NCBI GenBank assembly: GCA_002422175.1
Contig: DITR01000206.1
Coordinates: 1-10,369, forward strand
Direction of reading: 5' to 3'
Length of the DNA: 10,369 nt
Source: Alcaligenaceae bacterium UBA6179
GTDB lineage: Bacteria > Pseudomonadota > Gammaproteobacteria > Burkholderiales > Burkholderiaceae_B
The translations under genes and the position numbers were made by a program. This document shows positions 1 to 6,987 of the stretch, in pieces. The notes under the pieces were generated by a model that was given only the letters and a program-made list of their open reading frames with translations, had not been told where the DNA came from and ran no database searches. Numbering within the stretch: position 1 is the stretch's first letter; each line of letters starts with the position of its first letter.

Positions 1-25
1 TGAACTGACCCCATAAAGTTGGACA
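1..25. repeat. IS terminal inverted repeat, orfB-side end
   Basis: The 25 bases from position 1 are the exact reverse complement of 1427-1451. The repeat begins TGAACTGACCCC and its inner edge lies 2 bp from the orfB stop codon. The two ends diverge immediately beyond base 25. Confidence 0.95.
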
Positions 26-27
26 GT

Positions 28-873
28 TTAAGTTGCTAGTGTACTAATGGACTGATTCCTGTATTGAACGGGACTCAGTCCTTTAAGTTTTAGCTTAATA
101 CGATGGTTGTTGTAATAATGAATATATTCCTTTAGACCTGTTTTCAGCTCTTCATAACTACTGAACTTATTCAAGTAAAAGAATTCGCTTTTAAGCGTGC
201 CGAAGAAGCTTTCCATCGTGGCATTATCTAAACAATTCCCTTTTCTAGACATACTCTGGGTGATTTGGCGCTGCTTAAGCATTTTCTTAAAGGCAGGCAT
301 TTGGTATTGCCAGCCTTGGTCTGAGTGAATGATCGGTTTGTCCTGAGGGCCAAGCTTGGTCATCGCCTGTTGAAGCATTGAACCCACCATCTCAAATATT
401 GGTCTCCTCGAGGTTTCGAAGGCGACGATTTCTCCGTTATAAAGATCTAAAACGGGCGATAAATATAACTTTTCACCGGCAACATTAAATTCTGTCACGT
501 CAGTCACCCATTTCTGATTGATTTGTTGCGCATTGAACTGACGGGCCAGTATATTTGGAGCCGCAACCCCCATAGCCCCTCTATAAGACCTGTACTTCTT
601 GGGTCTGACGAGCGATTTGAGTCCCAACTGATTCATTAAGCGTTGAACAGTTTTATGGTTAATCTGCTTGCCCATCTGCACCAGGGTGGCGGTTATGCGT
701 CGATAGCCATATCGCCCTTTGTGGCGATCAAAGACTTCACGAATCAAGTCCTTTATCTGCTGATATTTATCGACCGATTCACGCGCCTTCTGTTGGTAGT
801 AAAAGGTGCTACGTGCCAACCCCGCTAATTTAAGTAATGCTGCAATAGGGTACTGATGCCTTAGTTCAAGCAC
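28..873 (-). CDS. IS3-family transposase OrfB (DDE integrase domain)
   Basis: Catalytic half of the transposase. The 281-residue frame opens with an HTH_21-like region (about 45-100, including GRYGYRRI) and continues into an rve integrase core. The probable catalytic triad is D125 (in WVTDVTEF), D185 (in IIHSDQG) and E221 (in NATMESFFGTLKSE). The D185-E221 spacing of 35 residues and the lysine seven residues after E221 are the IS3-family signature. The frame can start at GTG 873-871, which overlaps the orfA stop codon by one base (TAGTG). The active transposase is more likely a 457-residue OrfAB fusion made by -1 frameshifting. It ends just inside the terminal repeat and appears intact. Confidence 0.95.
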   Translation of the reverse strand: MLELRHQYPIAALLKLAGLARSTFYYQQKARESVDKYQQIKDLIREVFDRHKGRYGYRRITATLVQMGKQINHKTVQRLMNQLGLKSLVRPKKYRSYRGAMGVAAPNILARQFNAQQINQKWVTDVTEFNVAGEKLYLSPVLDLYNGEIVAFETSRRPIFEMVGSMLQQAMTKLGPQDKPIIHSDQGWQYQMPAFKKMLKQRQITQSMSRKGNCLDNATMESFFGTLKSEFFYLNKFSSYEELKTGLKEYIHYYNNHRIKLKLKGLSPVQYRNQSISTLAT

Positions 874-1400
874 TATTTCTGCTTTTTGAGCTGCACTTGC
901 TGCTCTGCTTGGACTAAGGCTCCCAGCTTTTTTAGGTATGCATTCTCCATGCGTAGTTGATGCACTTCTTCGAGTAAGTCTTCACGACTACGCGAGACAT
1001 CGTCTGCAGGCGAATTGATTTTCTTGGGCGATGAAGAGTCACTCATACGTCGCGGTCTACCTTTAGGTCGGGGGGTTAAGGCCTCTAGACCATGCTGATC
1101 ATAACCGCGCTTCCATATCCCGATTTGGGCTGGACTTCGAATATCAAATAATGCAGCGGCTTGTTCTTGAGACGACTCGTCGAGGCGCATGCGCTCAAGA
1201 ACCATTAATTTGAACTCAGCGCTGTACACGACATATTTCGTTTGCAATCCAGAAATACCATGCTGTTGATACGCGGATACCCATCTGCGTATCAGAGAAT
1301 GCTCTAACCCATGTTCTCGGGCAATAAACTTTAAACCGTCAGTACCAGACAAATATTGTTGAACTAACGATAGCTTAAACTGCTCAGAATACTTACTCAT
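873..1400 (-). CDS. IS3-family transposase OrfA (helix-turn-helix protein)
   Basis: DNA-binding half of the IS150-group transposase, expected to recognise the terminal repeats. I chose ATG 1400-1398 (175 residues, MSKYSEQFK) over a longer frame from 1433 that would run into the terminal repeat. A GGGG at 1408-1411 lies 7 nt upstream as a plausible ribosome site. Two successive helix-turn-helix segments are visible, around residues 5-50 (with IAREHGLEHSLIRRWV) and 58-105 (with AAALFDIRSPAQIGIW). A basic proline-rich linker follows, then a C-terminal leucine-zipper-like stretch (LLEEVHQLRMENAYLKKL) that in this family mediates OrfA/OrfAB multimerisation. It ends in TAG, overlapping the orfB start by one base. 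Confidence 0.92.
   Translation of the reverse strand: MSKYSEQFKLSLVQQYLSGTDGLKFIAREHGLEHSLIRRWVSAYQQHGISGLQTKYVVYSAEFKLMVLERMRLDESSQEQAAALFDIRSPAQIGIWKRGYDQHGLEALTPRPKGRPRRMSDSSSPKKINSPADDVSRSREDLLEEVHQLRMENAYLKKLGALVQAEQQVQLKKQK
882..887 (-). other. Probable -1 frameshift site joining orfA to orfB
   Basis: Read on the minus strand this is AAAAAG, set in the orfA frame as CTC AAA AAG CAG AAA TAG. A -1 slip at AAG continues in the orfB frame as ...KK-AEIVLELRHQYP, the junction sequence commonly seen in IS150-group fusions, and gives a 457-residue OrfAB. Related elements often use A6G; this one has only five A, so pairing at the first slip codon (AAA to CAA) is imperfect and efficiency may be lower. 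Function is inferred, not shown. Confidence 0.6.
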
Positions 1401-1426
1401 GAAAAAACCCCAAAAGGCTGGACGGG

Positions 1427-1451
1427 TGTCCAACTTTATGGGGTCAGTTCA
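1427..1451. repeat. IS terminal inverted repeat, orfA-side end
   Basis: Exact reverse complement of 1-25, with no mismatch over 25 bases. It lies just upstream of orfA, so the orfA promoter would be in or near it. The chromosomal sequence resumes at 1452. Confidence 0.95.
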
Positions 1452-1481
1452 CTCGGCGGTCTTTTTGTTTGGTGTGCCACA
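1452..1481. other. 30-bp junction between pyrD and the IS; possible half terminator
   Basis: On the plus strand it reads CTCGGCGGTC followed by TTTTTGTTT. This looks like the descending arm and T-tract of a rightward intrinsic terminator whose ascending arm would lie left of the IS, outside the window. No complete hairpin for pyrD is visible here apart from a short GTGTG/CACAC palindrome right after its stop. Confidence 0.3.
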
Positions 1482-2516
1482 CTAGATGGCTTCCACACAC
1501 TCACGTATTAACCCCGGCCCTCTATAAATCAGGCCAGTGTAGAGCTGAATAGCATTTGCACCGGCAGCGATTTTTTCTTTAGCTTGTTGACCTGACATGA
1601 TGCCACCTACACCAATAATTGGAAAATCAGCCCCAAGGTGTTGACGTAAGGCCGCAATCACTTTGAGCGATTGTTGGTGCAGGGGTGCCCCCGACAAACC
1701 ACCCGCTTCTTGAGCGTGCGTTTGGCCTATCACAGCGTCTCGTGCCAAGGTGGTGTTGGTGGCAATCACGCCGTCTATTTGGTGCTTCAATAATAAATTA
1801 GCGATCTCAGTAATCTGAATATCGTCTAGATCAGGGGCAATTTTTAATGCGATGGGTACATAACGTTGATGTTGATCGGTTAGTGCAATGCGACGTTGCT
1901 GAATGGCTGATAAGAGGGCATCAAGCGCTTCAGCGTCTTGTAAACGGCGCAGATTTTGAGTGTTGGGCGATGAAATGTTAATGGTGATGTAGTCTGCATG
2001 GGGGTAGACACCACTGAGGCCGATTAAATAATCGTCTGTCGCCTGTTCAATTGGGGTTGCTGCATTTTTGCCAATATTCAAACCCAAAACACCACCTTGT
2101 TTACGGTAGTGGCTACGTTGCACATTGGCTAGAAACACATCAAGCCCTGAGTTATTGAAACCCAATCGGTTAATTAAGGCGTCAGACTCTGGTAACCGAA
2201 ACATACGCGGTTTGGGGTTGCCTGGTTGTGGTTTGGGCGTAACAGTGCCTACTTCAATAAAACCAAACCCCATGCTGCCCAAGGCATCAATATGCGCGCC
2301 ATTTTTATCTAGGCCTGCAGCCAAGCCCACAGGGTTTTTAAGTGACAAACCCATGAGTTTGGTGGGTTTCAAAGGGTTATCTTGAATCAACCCCCGCGTA
2401 AAAACACAGTCGTATGTTTTTTGTAACATCGACAATGTTGCATCGTGCGCCGCTTCGGCATTCATAGCAAACAACGCTTTGCGTGCAACGGGGTAGGTCG
2501 AAAATAGGTTAAACAT
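1482..2516 (-). CDS. pyrD: Dihydroorotate dehydrogenase (quinone), class 2
   Basis: Oxidises (S)-dihydroorotate to orotate in de novo pyrimidine synthesis and passes electrons to the quinone pool, using FMN at the inner face of the cytoplasmic membrane. The 344-residue length fits class 2 enzymes (E. coli about 336). The first 40 residues form the amphipathic N-terminal membrane and quinone-contact extension. The barrel shows AAGLDKNG (67-74), GTVTPKPQPGNPKPR (90-104), INRLGFNN (115-122), LGLNIGKN (144-151), NISSPNT (180-186) with S183 as the expected catalytic base of class 2, LKIAPD (224-229), ATNTT (252-256) and the FMN-phosphate loops GVGGI (302-306) and QLYTGLIYRGP (324-334). The ATG start has no strong ribosome site. 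It follows bpt by 138 bp, so it may have its own promoter as well as aat-bpt read-through. The IS lies 30 bp past its stop. Confidence 0.97.
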   Translation of the reverse strand: MFNLFSTYPVARKALFAMNAEAAHDATLSMLQKTYDCVFTRGLIQDNPLKPTKLMGLSLKNPVGLAAGLDKNGAHIDALGSMGFGFIEVGTVTPKPQPGNPKPRMFRLPESDALINRLGFNNSGLDVFLANVQRSHYRKQGGVLGLNIGKNAATPIEQATDDYLIGLSGVYPHADYITINISSPNTQNLRRLQDAEALDALLSAIQQRRIALTDQHQRYVPIALKIAPDLDDIQITEIANLLLKHQIDGVIATNTTLARDAVIGQTHAQEAGGLSGAPLHQQSLKVIAALRQHLGADFPIIGVGGIMSGQQAKEKIAAGANAIQLYTGLIYRGPGLIRECVEAI

Positions 2517-2654
2517 GTGAAGGCTAATATTTCAATAAATGATAGGTTTCATATTAATGCGACTGATTTGTTTACATGACAAATATCAGTTCGAAAAAGT
2601 CGTGAAGTTGAGGCTTTAATTAAATTTGTTGGTAAATTCTGAGCAGTTAAATTG

Positions 2655-3380
2655 TTAATCAACTAAATCAAGCCATTTGCTATTTTGCCTAAACTGAGCC
2701 GGCCTGAAATTTTGTTTATAGGCCATCTTAGGGCTTTGCTTGATCCAGTAGCCTAAATAAAGCCACGGTAGGTTTAAAGTACGACATTGTTCAATTTGCC
2801 ACAAAATGCTGTAGGTGCCTAAACCGGTTTTGTTGTTAGGTTCAAAAAAAGTATAAACAGAAGACAAACCACTTTCTAAAATATCAATAATTGACACCAT
2901 AAGCAGTTTATCTTGGGCATCTTTGAACTCAACCAAGCGAGAGTTTACTCGGCTGTTGAGTAAAAACTGCGAATACTGTTCGCGGCCATCTTCGTCCATA
3001 CCGCCAGCCGGGTGCCGCGCGGCAAGGTAACGACTGTACAGTTCAAAATGCTCATTTGACCAAACCAAAGGCAACACATTGGTTTTTAAATACTGATGTT
3101 TTTTTATAGCGCGTTGTTGGCTACGGTTTGGTTTGAAGGCGCGGCAATCTACCCGCAAGGGTAGGCAGGCCTGACACTGATCACAGTGGGGTCTATAGGT
3201 AAACGTACCGCTTCGCCGAAACCCTTGTTCAACGAGCTTTGAATAGGTGTCAGTGTTGACTAAGTGTGCGGGTGCAGCAACTTGCGAGCGTGCCGATTGC
3301 CCTGCCAGATAACTGCAGGCATAGGGCGCCGTGGCATAAAACTGCAACGCGGCAAAGGGCAGTTCATTAATCAAACTCAT
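2655..3380 (-). CDS. bpt: Aspartate/glutamate leucyltransferase (bacterial ATE-family protein transferase)
   Basis: Transfers an amino acid, leucine in the characterised bacterial Bpt enzymes, from charged tRNA to proteins with N-terminal Asp or Glu, marking them for ClpS/ClpAP. It acts in the cytoplasm. The 241-residue protein shows the ATE N-terminal domain: CSYLAGQSARSQV (22-34), then GFRRSGTFTYRPHCDQCQAC (53-72) with a C66-x2-C69-x2-C72 cluster and C79. It also shows the acyltransferase-like C-terminal domain with GLGTYSILWQIEQC, LYLGYWIKQSPKMAYKQNF and a terminal RPAQF...W. ATG 3380-3378 overlaps the aat stop as ATGA, so the two are very likely translationally coupled. Older annotations call this family arginyltransferase. 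Leucyl rather than arginyl specificity is inferred from the bacterial subfamily and the pairing with aat. Confidence 0.93.
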   Translation of the reverse strand: MSLINELPFAALQFYATAPYACSYLAGQSARSQVAAPAHLVNTDTYSKLVEQGFRRSGTFTYRPHCDQCQACLPLRVDCRAFKPNRSQQRAIKKHQYLKTNVLPLVWSNEHFELYSRYLAARHPAGGMDEDGREQYSQFLLNSRVNSRLVEFKDAQDKLLMVSIIDILESGLSSVYTFFEPNNKTGLGTYSILWQIEQCRTLNLPWLYLGYWIKQSPKMAYKQNFRPAQFRQNSKWLDLVD

Positions 3381-4219
3381 ATCGTAAATGGTAACGCAAG
3401 CGAGTCATTTTTTGGGGTAATTTCCCCCATTGAATTTAACCACCCTGCTTGCCAAGGTAAGTCAGGTTGATCAATACCTTGAGCCACACGCGCTATGAAT
3501 TCCGGTCTATCGATGGGTCGTGCTCCAAGGGTGCTCAAGTGACTTGTTACCATTTGGCAATCAATAAACTTGACGTGATGACGTTGTAAAAACTGTACCA
3601 AATGTGCTAACGCAATTTTAGAAGCGTCCGTCGCGCGTGCAAACATGGACTCACCAAAAAATGTAGCTCCAATACTAACGCCATATAAGCCACCTACCAA
3701 TTCACCCTGTTGCCAGGTTTCAATGCTGTGAACCCGCCCGAGTTGATGCCAAATTTTGTAGGCCTCTTGCATATGTGGGGTTATCCAGGTTGCTGCGGCT
3801 AAATGCCCGACATCATGCGTCTGCGGGTCTTCAGTTTCTGAGTTTTTATTGCCTTGGCTGGTGTAGCGTTTGGCGCCACGTGTGGCACAGCTATCAAGTA
3901 CTGCATCAAAGGCGCAATCAACCGTCACAACACAAGATTTTAAATCACCTAAACTTTGTGCCCGGACAATTTTTTTTAGGCGTTTACGTAACGAGTGCGA
4001 CACATGAAAATCATCACAGTCAAGTACCATGCGTGATCGCGGTGACCACCATAATACGGGCTGATCGTCTGAGTACCAAGGAAATATGCCTTGTCGATAG
4101 GCTGATTCAAGTCGGTCGATGCTGATCTGTGCGCTATATGCGAGTAAACCATCAGGTTCAATTAATGCGGTGTTGACAGGTGGAAAATGATTGTCTTCAT
4201 CTAAAGCATGTAAGAACAT
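3377..4219 (-). CDS. aat: Leucyl/phenylalanyl-tRNA--protein transferase
   Basis: Adds Leu or Phe from aminoacyl-tRNA to proteins with N-terminal Lys or Arg, making them ClpS/ClpAP substrates. Family motifs, numbered from ATG 4219: GIFPWY (44-49), PVLWWSPRSRMVL (54-66), a WITP...MQEAYKIWHQLGRVHSIE block (145-167), ELVGGLYGVSIG (173-184), FFGESMFARATDASK (187-201), and FIDCQMVTSHLSTLGA (218-233). At 280 residues it is longer than E. coli Aat (234), partly because of a polar insert at about 115-143. The start is uncertain: an in-frame TTG at 4225-4223 adds two residues and has GAG at better spacing, but ATG 4219 is preferred. It overlaps bpt by 4 bp and is the first gene of the aat-bpt pair. The 104-bp gap before it (4226-4329) probably holds the promoter, although I see no clear consensus. 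Confidence 0.95.
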   Translation of the reverse strand: MFLHALDEDNHFPPVNTALIEPDGLLAYSAQISIDRLESAYRQGIFPWYSDDQPVLWWSPRSRMVLDCDDFHVSHSLRKRLKKIVRAQSLGDLKSCVVTVDCAFDAVLDSCATRGAKRYTSQGNKNSETEDPQTHDVGHLAAATWITPHMQEAYKIWHQLGRVHSIETWQQGELVGGLYGVSIGATFFGESMFARATDASKIALAHLVQFLQRHHVKFIDCQMVTSHLSTLGARPIDRPEFIARVAQGIDQPDLPWQAGWLNSMGEITPKNDSLALPFTI

Positions 4220-4329
4220 AGTCAATCGTTACTCATCTGTTGACGTGATGAACACTCAGTTATTGTTCAGGTCATTTTAACTGGCGTATGCTAACAAAAC
4301 TTCGCGCAACAAAGGGTTGCATAAAAAGC

Positions 4330-4911
4330 TTAATTAGATAGCGGTTGTAGCGGGTAGTAGCGCGTTACAAATTCGTTGGCTTTTTTATCGTCAATAAAAT
4401 GTTGCAATGTTGTTGAAACAGATCTAAACGAGAGATTATTCCAAGGAATTTCATCAAGCTCAAAGTAACGTGCATCTAGGCTTTCAGGGCCCGGGTCAAC
4501 CGTTTCGTTTTCAGCGTGCGCTAAAAAGTAGACATGTACTTGATCAACTTCGGGTATATCAATGACTGTATAAAGTTGACCGAGTTTGACATGCACGCCT
4601 GCTTCTTCAAGGGTTTCACGTAAAGCACCTTTTGAAGTGGTTTCAGCTAACTCCATAAACCCTGCGGGTAATGTCCAGGTATTAGCGCGCGGCTCAATAG
4701 CGCGCAAGCACAGCAAAACTTTGTCGCCACAAACAGGCAAGGTACCCACAACGATGCGTGGGTTTTGATAATGAATTGCGCCACAGTTTTCACATAAATC
4801 GCGAAGGCGATTGTCACCCTCTGGCACCTTATTGGTAATGCTATGGCCGCACTGGCTACAAAAATGTTGTTTGCGTGGGGCTGGAAAGTAGAAGTCGGCA
4901 GGATGTGTCAT
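4330..4911 (-). CDS. NUDIX hydrolase with N-terminal zinc ribbon
   Basis: Predicted Mg2+-dependent pyrophosphohydrolase acting on a nucleoside-diphosphate-linked compound; the substrate (ADP-ribose, NADH, FAD or other) cannot be told from sequence. In the 193 residues, a zinc ribbon is visible as C18-x2-C21 and C40-x2-C43. It is followed by the Nudix fold with a full Nudix box from G84 to V106: G84, E90, then R98-E99 and E102-E103-x-G105. The paired cysteines recall NudC-type NADH pyrophosphatases, but the protein is shorter and lacks the long N-terminal domain of NudC. The gene starts 9 bp after the uncharacterised gene upstream and is probably in one transcript with it. The downstream gap to aat is 104 bp, with a weak 5-bp hairpin at 4306-4320. 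Confidence 0.9.
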   Translation of the reverse strand: MTHPADFYFPAPRKQHFCSQCGHSITNKVPEGDNRLRDLCENCGAIHYQNPRIVVGTLPVCGDKVLLCLRAIEPRANTWTLPAGFMELAETTSKGALRETLEEAGVHVKLGQLYTVIDIPEVDQVHVYFLAHAENETVDPGPESLDARYFELDEIPWNNLSFRSVSTTLQHFIDDKKANEFVTRYYPLQPLSN

Positions 4912-4920
4912 GTGTCTATT

Positions 4921-5562
4921 TTACGCGTGAGCAATCGGGTTGCGTGTAAAACTATACTGTTGAGCTAAAGTGTCAACCGTATCAACCACAAAAAGCCGCC
5001 TAGGCTGTTCTAAAGTCGGGTTGTTTGCACCTGAAAGAGCAAGGGTCTGATGCGTTTCAAAAAGACCATTGCTGTGGGCTAACGTAGGCCACAAGTCGTC
5101 TAGGCTTTGCCCTAAGGGCGTTTTAAGCTGGGCAGTCAAGGCGATTAAGTCGCGGTCATCGACACGACCCATCCCTATGTCAGTCAATGCATAGACGTGG
5201 CCGTCTTGGTCAACAAACCATGCTTGAATTGACTTAATCATTAAACCATTATGAGTGGTTATGTGGCGTTCAACACCATTTTCTCCCCAACTCGTACGTA
5301 AAATATAAGGTGTACTGTCAAGCCGCACATAAACCTTTTGTGGGCCGTTTTGAAATAACCATTGGCCCTGGCCATCACCCACATAGTTGCGGTTGATGAA
5401 ACCTGTAATGTGTTCATTAGAAATAGATTCACCTGACCCGCCATGTGCGGCGTCGCCTAGCGGGTGAAGCCGCCATTCACCGCGACAAGTTAAAGACAAC
5501 CAGCCCCATGCAGCGGGAACGTTGGGCCATCGTTTAATGGCATCGATTACAGAGTTGTCCAA
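4921..5562 (-). CDS. Conserved hypothetical protein (KWPNVP-type, unknown function)
   Basis: A 213-residue soluble protein with no signal peptide or membrane segment. I recognise its type from betaproteobacterial genomes: proteins beginning with D-x-(V/I)-x-x-A-(I/M/L)-x-(K/R)-WPNVPA-x-x-GWL and carrying a central FINRNY plus QNGPQKVYV. I know no established function and do not trust my memory of a DUF number. Motifs here are RWPNVPAAWGWLSL (11-24), FINRNYVGDGQGQWLFQNGPQ (about 54-74) and a Trp/Gly-rich middle. It starts at TTG 5562-5560, because no ATG or GTG lies in frame nearby, AAGAGG is 6 nt upstream, and MDNSVIDAIKRWPNVP matches the family N-terminus. It sits 44 bp after the MFS gene and 9 bp before the NUDIX gene, which suggests a shared transcript and perhaps a functional tie to NUDIX. 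Confidence 0.85.
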   Translation of the reverse strand: MDNSVIDAIKRWPNVPAAWGWLSLTCRGEWRLHPLGDAAHGGSGESISNEHITGFINRNYVGDGQGQWLFQNGPQKVYVRLDSTPYILRTSWGENGVERHITTHNGLMIKSIQAWFVDQDGHVYALTDIGMGRVDDRDLIALTAQLKTPLGQSLDDLWPTLAHSNGLFETHQTLALSGANNPTLEQPRRLFVVDTVDTLAQQYSFTRNPIAHA

Positions 5563-5568
5563 TACTGA

Positions 5569-5574
5569 CCTCTT
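5569..5574 (-). promoter_or_regulatory. Ribosome binding site supporting a TTG start
   Basis: AAGAGG on the minus strand, 6 nt before TTG 5562-5560. It is a good Shine-Dalgarno match at good spacing and decides the start of the uncharacterised gene, which has no nearby ATG or GTG in frame. Confidence 0.7.
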
Positions 5575-5606
5575 AGCGGCTGATAGTGAGTTAAGTGAAG
5601 GGGGAA

Positions 5607-6887
5607 TTAAGCCTGGGCAATTGGTTCAGGCTTTCGCAAAAACCAGATCACGCTTATTACCTGCAAACACAGCAATACCAGTAAAGATAACCAGAGCGAT
5701 TGATCACGTGACTGACCGTAAAACATAAACAAATCAACCGCTAAACCAATGCCCCACTGCATGACAAAAGCGCCGACGAACATGATCAGATTAAACGTGG
5801 TGAGTACGCGACCTGCAACGGCTCGAGGGAATAGCATACCAGTTTGCGTTTGCATCAAAATAATGGCAGGAACGCCGCCCGCCATGACGACCCATAACCA
5901 CCATGCATGCTGATCGCGCCAAGCAAGAATGCCAATCATTGAGGCGAGTACCCAGAAGAACCCAATTTTTGACTGGATGCTTAAGTTGTAGCCCGACCGA
6001 ATAAGTTTAGGGCTCACCACGCTCATAATGACGTAAGCAAAAATCAGCGCTAAATTAAAATAAAACAATTTCATGCCTGTTTCATTTGTTGTCATACCCA
6101 AGACATCGGTCATCCAAGGCCCTACCCATAATGACTGTAAGGCAATAAACCCACCTGACATCGTCAGTGTGGTCGGTATGACACGCAACATATTAGGGTG
6201 GCTCAACACCGCCAGTAAATTCATTTTGGGTGGTGATAAAGTGGCGTTTAGCGCCCCTTTTTTGTCTGCATCATTCTGAGATTTAATTTGACTGATATCG
6301 ATGTCAGGCACATTCTTAAAGACGGCAAATGCGGCGAGGGCGAGTAAGCCTGCGGTAATTAAAAATACATGACGCCAGCCAATGGCTTCAGCCAGTAAGA
6401 GTGTCGGTTGAGTTGAGGCTAAGGCGCCTGACGTGCCACCTATTAACATCCACATCGCTAGCTGTGCTTGTCGATCAGGCGCAAAGCAGCGCCTAAAATA
6501 GGCATAGGGTGCCATTAAACAAGCTGATACCCCAGCACCGATCAAAATACGCCCGATCGATAAACCCCATAATGAAGCACTCACTGCTACGATTAAAGCA
6601 CCTGCGGCGGCAGTGGCTAATAAAGCAGATTCAGTGCGCCGCGCACCATATTTATCGAGCCAACTGCCCACTAACCATTGCATGCCCGCAAATGACAAAA
6701 AATAGGCAGAAGACAGCCACCCCAGTTCTGCTGCACTCAGGCCTAAATCTTGAGCCAATATGGGCGCTATGGTCGCGTTGACTGAGCGCAAGGCATACGA
6801 TAAAAAGTAGCCAAAGACAAACGATAAAAAAACAATCACCGCTGTGCGACTATTCAAAGTTGGGGGGTGTGCTGGGTCGGTGGTCAT
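5607..6887 (-). CDS. Major facilitator superfamily transporter, substrate unknown
   Basis: A 426-residue inner-membrane secondary transporter with 12 predicted helices, near residues 15-36, 56-76, 88-108, 109-130, 144-165, 173-192, 233-254, 272-293, 308-323, 329-346, 363-385 and 397-417. An MFS motif A-like loop GSWLDKYGARR (74-84) lies between helices 2 and 3. A hydrophilic loop (193-225) separates the two six-helix halves, as usual for the fold. R34 in the first helix/loop and the GRILIGAGVSACLMAPYAYF stretch (112-131) resemble sugar-phosphate/organic-anion-type MFS proteins, but this is not enough to name a substrate. ATG start, N- and C-termini predicted cytoplasmic. It lies 100 bp downstream of the ATPase gene and 44 bp upstream of the uncharacterised gene, so it may lead the MFS-hypothetical-NUDIX transcript. 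Confidence 0.92.
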   Translation of the reverse strand: MTTDPAHPPTLNSRTAVIVFLSFVFGYFLSYALRSVNATIAPILAQDLGLSAAELGWLSSAYFLSFAGMQWLVGSWLDKYGARRTESALLATAAAGALIVAVSASLWGLSIGRILIGAGVSACLMAPYAYFRRCFAPDRQAQLAMWMLIGGTSGALASTQPTLLLAEAIGWRHVFLITAGLLALAAFAVFKNVPDIDISQIKSQNDADKKGALNATLSPPKMNLLAVLSHPNMLRVIPTTLTMSGGFIALQSLWVGPWMTDVLGMTTNETGMKLFYFNLALIFAYVIMSVVSPKLIRSGYNLSIQSKIGFFWVLASMIGILAWRDQHAWWLWVVMAGGVPAIILMQTQTGMLFPRAVAGRVLTTFNLIMFVGAFVMQWGIGLAVDLFMFYGQSRDQSLWLSLLVLLCLQVISVIWFLRKPEPIAQA

Positions 6888-6987
6888 CGTGTCAACGATA
6901 TTACCCCTAAGTCGATTTTTTTGTTGTGGTTGACCAAGATGAGTCGCAAACTCTGCCGTTTAGAGCGGGTCAAGAAATCAATTAAGG

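Larger units (their letters stand above)
1..1451 (-). mobile_element. Complete IS3-family insertion sequence, IS150 group
   Basis: A 1451-bp element bounded by perfect 25-bp terminal inverted repeats (1-25 and 1427-1451). The outer tips are TG...CA, as is usual for the IS3 family. It holds two partly overlapping minus-strand frames: orfA, a DNA-binding protein with two helix-turn-helix regions, and orfB, an integrase with a DDE triad. Size and layout match the IS150 group. Both frames are intact and the ends are identical, so the copy looks recent and possibly still mobile. It lies 30 bp past the pyrD stop codon, so pyrD itself is undamaged. The target-site duplication cannot be checked because the left flank is outside the window; the right flank begins CTCGG. 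The specific IS name was not assigned. Confidence 0.95.

Noticed and set aside
873..1433. Longer orfA starting at 1433
   Set aside because: The extra 11 codons run into the terminal inverted repeat and do not look like the family N-terminus; ATG 1400 with GGGG upstream begins the usual KYSEQFK-type sequence.
3775..4125. 116-codon plus-strand frame inside aat
   Set aside because: Antisense shadow; the minus-strand aat motifs are unambiguous.
4306..4320. Terminator after the NUDIX gene
   Set aside because: Only a 5-bp GCAAC/GTTGC stem, with no T-run directly after it on the minus strand.
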